Virus record (IMG/VR): IMGVR_UViG_3300031857_000920
Location: 1 to 30,753 of that record
Source: a virus
DNA: 30,753 nucleotides
Reading direction: 5' to 3' (one strand)
Position numbers and translations under genes: made by a program. This document shows, piece after piece, positions 1 to 6,278 of the stretch; position 1 is the stretch's first letter, and every line of letters starts with the position of its first letter. The notes under the pieces are model-generated. The model saw nothing but the letters and a program-made list of their open reading frames with translations, did no database searches and was not told where the DNA came from.

Positions 1-129
1 AAAGGATATATGGGTGTTTCGTGGATGTTTATCATTATCTACCCACATAGGATACCAAAGAGATACTTCGGTTTCCAATTTTACCTTTAAGTCTTCCAAC
101 TCACCAATATTTTCTATCACTCTTATCAT
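1..129 (-). CDS. Hypothetical protein, N-terminal 43 residues only
   Basis: An open frame starts at an ATG at 129-127 and runs without a stop to base 1, so the gene continues beyond the left edge. It begins MIRVIENIGELEDLKVKLET, followed by an aromatic segment (SLWYPMWVDNDKHP, residues 24-37). The start overlaps the last 29 bases of the upstream gene in another frame, a typical translationally coupled arrangement. The composition looks like real coding sequence: a heptad-like charged helix and then a Trp/Tyr-rich strand. I do not recognise the family and no function can be given from 43 residues. The continuous open frame across exactly 43 codons and the coupled start are the main support. 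Confidence 0.6.
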   Translation of the reverse strand, partial: MIRVIENIGELEDLKVKLETEVSLWYPMWVDNDKHPRNTHISF

Positions 130-367
130 TCTTATTTGCAGCTTTTGCTTTTTCTAGTGTTGATTGTTTTTTTGTTAATTTGGCTTCCTTTTGTTGTTTT
201 TTTAACATCTTATCATAGCCTGGAGGGAATTTGTTAATAACTTCTATTGGTCCATTTGGAAACTTTTTTAAATCATATTTCCAAGTGGATTCATATCCAT
301 CATCATCTTTATAAGTTACTTCAAACTTTGTAGGTTTATCCATTGGTTTTTCTGGCCATCTTCCCAT
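101..367 (-). CDS. Small lysine-rich hypothetical protein (88 aa)
   Basis: The protein starts MGRWPEKPMDKPTKFEV. It has a compact N-terminal half with acidic and aromatic residues (YKDDDGYESTWKYDLKK) and a C-terminal tail rich in Lys, Gln and Asn that looks disordered. The frame stays open upstream to 526, but that extension only reads through the tmRNA 3' end and its terminator, so I placed the start at the ATG at 367. A Met nine codons later (start 343) is an alternative that would give a more normal 5' leader of about 30 nt. A Bacteroidota-type promoter lies at 381-411, directly upstream. The family is not recognised. Confidence 0.65.
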   Translation of the reverse strand: MGRWPEKPMDKPTKFEVTYKDDDGYESTWKYDLKKFPNGPIEVINKFPPGYDKMLKKQQKEAKLTKKQSTLEKAKAANKNDKSDRKYW

Positions 368-380
368 AAAACAATTTATA

Positions 381-411
381 CAAATATACGAAAAAATCCC
401 CAAATTACCAA
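381..411 (-). promoter_or_regulatory. Bacteroidota-type promoter for the 88-aa gene
   Basis: Read on the minus strand, TTTGG (412-408) is followed by TATATTTG (388-381), with exactly 20 nt between the TTG and the -7 box. This fits the known Bacteroidota consensus TTTG / TAnnTTTG. The same boxes with the same spacing occur upstream of the tmRNA. The -33 element sits inside the loop region of the tmRNA terminator hairpin, so the terminator and the promoter are interleaved. Confidence 0.6.
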
Positions 412-428
412 ATGTAAGATGGGGATTT
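391..428 (-). terminator. Rho-independent terminator of the tmRNA
   Basis: On the minus strand AAATCCCC (428-421) pairs with GGGGATTT (401-394). An inner TTAC/GTAA stem closes part of the loop, and a run of six T follows. It begins six bases after the encoded CCA end of the tmRNA. Confidence 0.75.
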
Positions 429-434
429 AAAAAG

Positions 435-810
435 TGGTGGAGATGACCGGACTCGAACCGGTGTCTTACGAAGTAACCATAATACCAGCTTTTCACACGT
501 TTAGGATAAAGTTTAATCTTATTCACTTTCCAAAATAATTGGGGCCGAATGGTTAGTTCAGCACTACCACCAACTGATTTAAAGTTTCAGTAAACTTAGG
601 TTTCACTTCTTTTTAAATTCCACGAGTGATGCGGAAGGGATTAGGCTGCTACAGCGTAATCAGCACCTACGAATGCCATAACGTCATCGAAGGTCCAAGT
701 AGATAATTCTACGTCATTTATTGTTTGATTCCGAGATTTAAGTGGTTTGAGAACCTTCCCACTACGTGTGATACTATGTCTCTCATCGCAATCAATTCCA
801 AGACATCCCC
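435..810 (-). ncRNA. ssrA: Transfer-messenger RNA (tmRNA, SsrA)
   Basis: The 376-nt gene has both halves of the tRNA-like domain. The 5' end GGGGATG (810-804) pairs over seven bases with CATCTCC (445-439), followed by the discriminator A and an encoded CCA (437-435). The third pair is G-U, the identity element read by alanyl-tRNA synthetase. A T-arm with CCGG-TTCGAGT-CCGG lies just before the acceptor strand. An internal tag reading frame ends ADYAVAA and TAA at 641, followed by a long spacer able to form pseudoknots. tmRNA with SmpB rescues ribosomes stalled on broken messages and adds a degradation tag. It has its own promoter (824-854) and terminator (391-428) and lies between phage structural and hypothetical genes on the same strand. 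No smpB is visible here, so the host protein would have to be used. Confidence 0.93.
641..670 (-). other. tmRNA tag-encoding segment
   Basis: Codons read GTA GGT GCT GAT TAC GCT GTA GCA GCC then TAA. The end YAVAA matches the usual YALAA-type tag end recognised by ClpXP. The resume codon is not certain: GGT would give GADYAVAA, GTA would give VGADYAVAA with an A at the -4 position, and GCT preceded by TAGGT would give ADYAVAA. Known Bacteroidota tags usually begin with Gly, which favours GGT. Confidence 0.8.
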
Positions 811-823
811 ATATCAATAAATA

Positions 824-854
824 CAAATATATGAAATTTTTATAAGAATTCCAA
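824..854 (-). promoter_or_regulatory. Bacteroidota-type promoter for the tmRNA
   Basis: On the minus strand TTTGG (855-851) is followed by TATATTTG (831-824), with 20 nt between the TTG and the -7 box. The mature RNA 5' end lies 13 nt after the -7 box, so transcription would start about 6-8 nt before it and leave a short leader for RNase P to remove. The -33 box abuts the stop codon of the upstream 118-aa gene, so the tmRNA can be transcribed apart from the tail genes. Confidence 0.65.
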
Positions 855-855
855 A

Positions 856-1212
856 TTATTGTTTAGAAAATTGTAAAGTATTTGGTAAATACAATTTTAC
901 GGCATCTAATTTTTGAGAAGCAAATTTTATAGATTTTGAATTAGCAGTTCTTATCTCATCAACACTACCTTTTATTTGCCAATCCAAGCTTACGTTTTTA
1001 AAAAAAGGAGAATTTACAAAACCAGTATATGAATCTTTACTTACTTCATATACAAATGAGTTTGAATCGTTTGCTTTTTGAATAAAGTATCTTCTAATAT
1101 ACCCCGCTTCATATTCCAATTCAGTAGGAGATGGTATATACGCATTAATTTCCGGCAATTTAAATTCTAATGCCGTATTTAATGTAGAATATCTATATGC
1201 GTTTATTGCCAT
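856..1212 (-). CDS. Hypothetical protein, probable baseplate-associated (118 aa)
   Basis: The 118-residue protein begins MAINAYRYSTLNTALEF and has no signal peptide or membrane segment. It is mixed alpha/beta in character, with an aromatic central part (YIRRYFIQKANDSNSFVYEV) and a Lys/Leu-rich end. It starts two bases after the stop of the large hub gene and is the last protein gene of the tail operon before the tmRNA. That position suggests a small baseplate or hub accessory protein, but this is inferred from context only. I do not recognise the family. Confidence 0.7.
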   Translation of the reverse strand: MAINAYRYSTLNTALEFKLPEINAYIPSPTELEYEAGYIRRYFIQKANDSNSFVYEVSKDSYTGFVNSPFFKNVSLDWQIKGSVDEIRTANSKSIKFASQKLDAVKLYLPNTLQFSKQ

Positions 1213-1214
1213 AA

Positions 1215-3656
1215 TTATTGTGTTTGTCTATAATCACCTGTAACTTCGGTTTCCCACATCATACCCTGCAAAGTATGCTCTACCTGTGTAATTTGGAATA
1301 TTCCGTGTTGTTTGTATTTGTTTGGTATTCCTTCTATATTAAAAGTATCTCCCCTTCTCAAGCCACTACATCCCATTATTTTAAAATTATATTTAATCGG
1401 TAATGGGTGTGATAAAGTCTTTGTACCATCTCCACTTTTAGCTTTCATTGCATTTATTCTTAATTTATCAAAATAAGAAGTATCGTCAAACGTAAATACC
1501 TGAAATTTTGCTTTAAATGAAGCTGGGTCTTTAATACTGGCGGTATCAACATCGCCTAATACAGCTAGTTCAACTTTGGGAACAACATCAATCTTCGCAA
1601 GATTTTGAGATAAGGCAGCATCTGCCGCTTTTTTCTCCGCTTCTTTTAATTCTTGTTCTTTTTTATATTTTTCATTTACTTGTGCCTGTGTGGGCTCACC
1701 TGCTGCTTTATTTGCTTCTATTTGTCTATTTAACGTATCTATTTCTTCTTTTTTTGCATCTACTTCCGATTGTTCAGCCGTTTGGTCTTTTTTAGCAGCT
1801 GTTTCTCCATCTTGAGTTGGTGTACGTTCTTCGCCATTGATTATAACTTTTTTTAAAAATAAATCAGTATCTGATTCAAAAAATCCACCAATACCAACTA
1901 ACGGTTCATCGGGATTTGAAGTTAACGATAAACGTTTACACACAATTTGATTAGTCATTTCCGAAGGTAATGATAAATCCAACGATGCTTCTAAAAATGA
2001 TGAATTGGCGCCAGAATGATAAAACACTTTTGTAGTGGTATTTGGATTTTGCCCTATAAAATTTTCATCTATTACAGTAATATAAACATCTCCTGTTGCC
2101 AATCCCGTAACGGGCTCATCAGCGGTTACTTTTCGTTCTACCACCTGAAAATTCCAAAATGAATTTACTGCCGATGATAATTCGTTTAATATATCTATAA
2201 ATACTTCTCTAATATTTTTATTTTTTTGTTGTATTTTTTCCGTAAATACGTCAAAATTTATATATAAATTTTTTAAATATCCCCAATAATTTGCCGCTTC
2301 TTTAAAATTACCTACAGATAAAGCATTACTTTGTACAAAACTAATATCTTTAATTTTATTATCAACAGTAGGATAATCTTTACCACCAACGGATAATATA
2401 CCATTATCTTTTTGTTCTACATCGGTTGTATTTAAAAAATATACTGAGAAATCTGGCAATTGGCCTGGAATTATTAACTTAGATGGTTTAGTAGAAAATA
2501 TATTTGGAAATGCACCAATCTTTGTATGTTGTATATCTATTTTTACATTTATTTTTTTACCACCAATCATGTATGAATCTAACTTTCCATTTTCATTTAA
2601 TATTTTAGCACATAAATCCATGCTAATATATTTATTTTTTGAAAATAGTTTTTCTTTCTCAATTGCCGCAGAACCTACTTCTACCGTATCTGATGACCAA
2701 AAACCTGGGTTTGAGTAACTACTAACACTTTTATTTACAACCGGGTCCATATTAATAAAATCTTTAAAAGTAACAAAACTACCTCTTAGTTTTATCACTT
2801 CTTCGGTTTGTCTTTGAGCAGGAAGTAAATTAAACATTTGTTTAAATCTTCTACTCGTAACCGTTGTAAAATCAGTACCTTCTTCTTCTAACTCCGTTGT
2901 TGGATATGGCTTTGGTCCAGCAGTACTAGTAACTACTCCATTTTCAGTTAATTCTATTTTATTTTGAGATTGTAAAAATGTTGGTAGACCAGGAGCTCCT
3001 CTTAATTTAGTTGTCAAAATATAATTCTCTCCTTCACTACTAATACTACCACCTACGATAAATCCTAAAAATGTATCATACTGCCCATTTGAACTAACTC
3101 TCGTTTGATGTAACTTATCATAATCTAAGTTTCTATCAGCGGCTTCGGTAATTATACCCTCACCTGCTTTATCATTTATTAATAATTTTCCACTAGCAAT
3201 TGTATTCCATCCCCACTCTACACACAAAGAATATCCTGGTTCCATAAAATATTTTTGCATAACTTCTAATTGTTGAAGTGAAAAACATTTTATAGATAAA
3301 TTTGCTTCTTTGGATATTTGGTCTTTTCCTTCTTTTACGGTAAAACTTTGTATTAACGGAGAAGGTCTTAATCCTCTATCATTTCCACCTGCTAAAACAT
3401 TACCATTAAAATCATATCCTAAATCACCAGTAGAGGAAGCATTACCATATATACTTGCAACATTTTGTCCTGCGGATTTAAAAAGTTGAAATCCATTTGA
3501 AGAAGCTAAAATTAATCCTTGAAATTTTCCAGTAGTGGCACCTGAAAATACCCTCATCCACGCACTTAATTGAGAAGCGTATATGGGGTCTCTTTTTGCT
3601 GTGATTGAATTATAAATTTTGTCATCTATATTCGATAACGTAGGCCAAGTACTCAT
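1215..3656 (-). CDS. Large baseplate hub protein, gpD/gp27-like (813 aa)
   Basis: The protein is probably the central hub that joins the tail tube to the spike. Its C-terminal 75 residues have the pattern of gpD/gp27-type hub domains: GCSGLRRGDTFNIEGIP, then a stretch ending FQITQVEHTLQGMMWETEV. A middle part with NSFWNFQVVE and TVIDENF also fits a hub beta-barrel. Residues about 615-680 form a Gln/Glu/Lys-rich segment likely to be an inserted coiled coil, unusual for this family. At 813 aa it is about twice the length of T4 gp27 or P2 gpD. Its ATG overlaps the stop codon of the tail X gene (3653-3656), which indicates translational coupling. The order tape measure, connector, tail X, hub matches P2/Mu-like tails. 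Enzymatic (lysozyme) motifs were not seen. Confidence 0.65.
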   Translation of the reverse strand: MSTWPTLSNIDDKIYNSITAKRDPIYASQLSAWMRVFSGATTGKFQGLILASSNGFQLFKSAGQNVASIYGNASSTGDLGYDFNGNVLAGGNDRGLRPSPLIQSFTVKEGKDQISKEANLSIKCFSLQQLEVMQKYFMEPGYSLCVEWGWNTIASGKLLINDKAGEGIITEAADRNLDYDKLHQTRVSSNGQYDTFLGFIVGGSISSEGENYILTTKLRGAPGLPTFLQSQNKIELTENGVVTSTAGPKPYPTTELEEEGTDFTTVTSRRFKQMFNLLPAQRQTEEVIKLRGSFVTFKDFINMDPVVNKSVSSYSNPGFWSSDTVEVGSAAIEKEKLFSKNKYISMDLCAKILNENGKLDSYMIGGKKINVKIDIQHTKIGAFPNIFSTKPSKLIIPGQLPDFSVYFLNTTDVEQKDNGILSVGGKDYPTVDNKIKDISFVQSNALSVGNFKEAANYWGYLKNLYINFDVFTEKIQQKNKNIREVFIDILNELSSAVNSFWNFQVVERKVTADEPVTGLATGDVYITVIDENFIGQNPNTTTKVFYHSGANSSFLEASLDLSLPSEMTNQIVCKRLSLTSNPDEPLVGIGGFFESDTDLFLKKVIINGEERTPTQDGETAAKKDQTAEQSEVDAKKEEIDTLNRQIEANKAAGEPTQAQVNEKYKKEQELKEAEKKAADAALSQNLAKIDVVPKVELAVLGDVDTASIKDPASFKAKFQVFTFDDTSYFDKLRINAMKAKSGDGTKTLSHPLPIKYNFKIMGCSGLRRGDTFNIEGIPNKYKQHGIFQITQVEHTLQGMMWETEVTGDYRQTQ

Positions 3657-3943
3657 TGTGTAAACGATGTTAAAATTTCAATAAAGTTTTGAGGTATTCT
3701 TAATATAGTACCCTCTTTTAATCCGATATTTGCATCATGCATATTATTCGCAGATGCTATAATCCACCAAAGAGATGAATCTTTATAATATTGATATGAT
3801 AAAGTATCTAAACGGTCACCGGTTTCGGTTGCCACATATATATCATCATCTCTAAATGGTATATTAGGATATATTGTTGGACGATAAACGGTTCTCCCAT
3901 CTACTGTCTTTTTTGTTTTATTATTTTCGTATCTACTTTCCAC
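3653..3943 (-). CDS. Tail X-like LysM protein (96 aa)
   Basis: The C-terminal half carries a LysM-type module: TGDRLDTLSYQYYKDSSLWW (residues 41-60), then an Asn-rich turn and LKEGTILRIP (75-84). This is the pattern of the P2 gpX tail protein family and of the LysM part of other baseplate proteins. Such proteins sit at the tube/baseplate junction. The start overlaps the end of the upstream connector gene by 11 nt and the stop overlaps the start of the hub gene, so the three are probably translated together. The length is typical for the family once a 30-residue N-terminal arm is allowed for. Confidence 0.8.
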   Translation of the reverse strand: MESRYENNKTKKTVDGRTVYRPTIYPNIPFRDDDIYVATETGDRLDTLSYQYYKDSSLWWIIASANNMHDANIGLKEGTILRIPQNFIEILTSFTQ

Positions 3944-6266
3944 GATTAGCTTTTAGTGTTTTTAATGTGCTTATACTAGGTTCATTACCACCATCTGGTA
4001 CAAAGTCATTTCGAAAATCCAAACTCTCAATTAAGTTTTCTACGGCTTTATCTTCGGTTTTTCCCATTACGTTGGTAACATACCCCTTTTTATCTTCTTT
4101 TTCATACGCAGTAGCAATGTATAGTCCATATGCATCTTTTTTAGAGTAGATATAAAATTTGTTTCCAGCTTCTGGAGTTGTATGCACTTTTTTGAATGTA
4201 TCAGGTTCTTCTGGTTTCATTGCCTGTTTAGCTGGATTTTCTTCTTTTGTTGGTGTTGCACTTTGTTGATTAACTGGTGTTTCCTCTTTTGGTTTTGGAG
4301 TACCACTTGCATCAAGCTTTTTCTGTTTATCTTCTTTATTTTCTACTTGCGTAGGTGCTTCACCATATCCAAATATTCTAGCCTTAGAAACTGGTCTAGT
4401 TACTTCAGTCTCTTTTCCATCTGCTCCTTTTACTTTAACTTTACCAAATACTTCAGTTGTACCAACACTCTCAACAAATTTAAATGATAAATTTACATTT
4501 ATAACTTGTGGTAATTTAAATTCTTGCAATCCTTCGGTTAATCCAACTTCCCAAGTTGTATTTTCATCAGTACTAAATGATAATTGTTCTATGAATCCTT
4601 CTTTATTTTTATACCAATTTCCAATCGTAAGTTTTAAGAAAGGTGCGATTGTTGCTAATGGGCCTCCGGAATAACCTTGTGGATAAACCAATGATGCTAA
4701 AAACGAAAGCCTTTGCCAAGCAGCAACGTGCTCCCTTGCATTTAATGAAAACACTTTAAATTCTATTGATACGGTTCTTTCAATACCAGAATATGTATAA
4801 AAATTGAATGGGTTTCCTATTGTTTTGTTATCGTTCCAACTAGGAGTAAATTGCTCATTTATTGAATTAATTGTTGCTCTAAAATTAACAGCTGCTCCTT
4901 TTGCTACCGAATAAAATTTCAATGGTACAAAATCGTAATCATCCAAATAAGTATTATTATCTAATTTTAAATTTTCACCATTATTTGATTGATACGCAAC
5001 TTTACTATTTAAAAAATCTGAACCAGGTTTTATTCCTTTTAATACTTCTACATTTTTTGCTTGAATATCATCTTTTAGTGAATAACGAGATTTAATTTGT
5101 TTTGAAATGGTAGAATTATTATATATTGTTGATAAATCATTTCTTAACTTTGGGTCATCCGCCGATGGGTCTACCGTATCAGATTTTTTAACAGCAGTTC
5201 CATCATCGTTTTTAGGTGTTTCTCCTTTTTTAGTTTTAGCTAAAATTTGTTGCCCTTGTTTTTTTGCTCCAGATAATGATTCTTTTGCCTTTTCTTTTCC
5301 AGCTTTTAATTTATCTTTAACCGATGCAAATGGATTATTATCTGCATTTAAAGGTGCTTCATCAATAGTTGGTGGATTTTTTAAAAGGTCTTTTACTTGT
5401 GCATCATTTTTCTTAAATTCAGCACTTAATCTTTTTTGCTCTAATATAGAAGATAAATCATTTCTTAATAATATTTCACTTTGAGGTGAAACAGTTGCCG
5501 AATATTTTGATTTACTATCATATGGAACTTCACTATCAATCTTTTTAGCTAAAAGTTGTTGTCCTTGCTTTGGTCCACCTAATAATAGTTTTTTAAGTTC
5601 TTTTTTTGCCAATTCAATCCCATTTCCTAATATTGCATTTCCTATTTGGTTTGGTGTTCCCTTAAAACTTTGTTTTAAAAGTTTTCCTGCAAAATTTCCT
5701 GCTGCATCTTTTTTAATTTCAGCAAGAGTAATCATAGTGTTTGGTTCGCTACCCGCTATAAATTTACTATTTAAAGCAACTTTTGTAGGAATCATTGTTT
5801 CCGGAAAAGCAATTCCTAATTTAGAAGTAATCTCTAATGCTTTTTGAGTTACTTTATTTTTAACATCATCAACTGATTTAACTTTTCCGCCTGTTAATTT
5901 ATCTAATGCCTTACCAACCAACCCACCTTCAGATGCAGGTGCATCACCGCCTCTTGCGGCATTTACCATAGAATCTTTTATAGATGTAGTTTTCGTTTTT
6001 AATCGTATTATATCAGTACCATATAGTATTGGTGAAGCCAATCCTCTAATTGCTCTTACACCAACCAATTCTTGTTCTAATCTAGTTTCTTTTGTTCTAA
6101 TTGATAAATTTCTTCTTAACAAATTGACCGGAGATGCAATTATATCAATGGCACCGGAATATGTTGATAATTTTTCATCTTTTGGATTTCGAATATCATA
6201 CTTCTTTTCGGCGGTCTGTCCACCATCTAATTTTTTATTTTTAAAAAGGTCTAATATTGTTGGCAT
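3933..6266 (-). CDS. Tail tube/baseplate connector protein (777 aa)
   Basis: The best recognisable part is residues about 440-600. It starts DFVPLKFYSVAKGAAVNF and continues with a Trp-containing loop, the segment YSGIERTVSIEFKVF, a helix with a Leu-rich core, and LKLTIGNWYKNKEGFIEQL. This resembles tube-like domains of proteins that cap or initiate the tail tube (T4 gp48/gp54, or gpU/gpN-type proteins), which act between tape measure and hub. Before it are about 430 residues rich in Lys, Asp and Gln with two degenerate copies of a KKxGQQxLAK motif. After it comes a Pro/Glu/Lys linker (about 600-690) and a small C-terminal domain (IYSKKDAYGLYIATAYE). It starts 12 nt after the tape-measure stop. 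The family assignment is tentative; the tail role is well supported by position. Confidence 0.55.
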   Translation of the reverse strand: MPTILDLFKNKKLDGGQTAEKKYDIRNPKDEKLSTYSGAIDIIASPVNLLRRNLSIRTKETRLEQELVGVRAIRGLASPILYGTDIIRLKTKTTSIKDSMVNAARGGDAPASEGGLVGKALDKLTGGKVKSVDDVKNKVTQKALEITSKLGIAFPETMIPTKVALNSKFIAGSEPNTMITLAEIKKDAAGNFAGKLLKQSFKGTPNQIGNAILGNGIELAKKELKKLLLGGPKQGQQLLAKKIDSEVPYDSKSKYSATVSPQSEILLRNDLSSILEQKRLSAEFKKNDAQVKDLLKNPPTIDEAPLNADNNPFASVKDKLKAGKEKAKESLSGAKKQGQQILAKTKKGETPKNDDGTAVKKSDTVDPSADDPKLRNDLSTIYNNSTISKQIKSRYSLKDDIQAKNVEVLKGIKPGSDFLNSKVAYQSNNGENLKLDNNTYLDDYDFVPLKFYSVAKGAAVNFRATINSINEQFTPSWNDNKTIGNPFNFYTYSGIERTVSIEFKVFSLNAREHVAAWQRLSFLASLVYPQGYSGGPLATIAPFLKLTIGNWYKNKEGFIEQLSFSTDENTTWEVGLTEGLQEFKLPQVINVNLSFKFVESVGTTEVFGKVKVKGADGKETEVTRPVSKARIFGYGEAPTQVENKEDKQKKLDASGTPKPKEETPVNQQSATPTKEENPAKQAMKPEEPDTFKKVHTTPEAGNKFYIYSKKDAYGLYIATAYEKEDKKGYVTNVMGKTEDKAVENLIESLDFRNDFVPDGGNEPSISTLKTLKANRGK

Positions 6267-6278
6267 CTTAATTTATCT

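Noticed and set aside
435-450. Prophage attachment site at the ssrA 3' end
   Set aside because: No direct repeat of the ssrA end and no integrase is seen in the window, and same-strand genes continue on both sides. It remains possible only if such features lie outside.
435-500. An isolated tRNA gene suggested by the CCGG-TTCGAGT-CCGG arm and CCA end
   Set aside because: There is no anticodon arm or 5' acceptor half next to it. The partner acceptor strand is 365 bases away at 810-804, as in tmRNA.
368-526. Upstream extension of the 88-aa gene to a start at 526
   Set aside because: The extension would translate the tmRNA 3' end and terminator, and a promoter lies downstream of it.
641-826. 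A 61-codon minus-strand frame ending ADYAVAA
   Set aside because: It is not a protein gene; it is the tmRNA 5' half read through to its tag. Only the last 7-9 codons are translated by the tmRNA mechanism.
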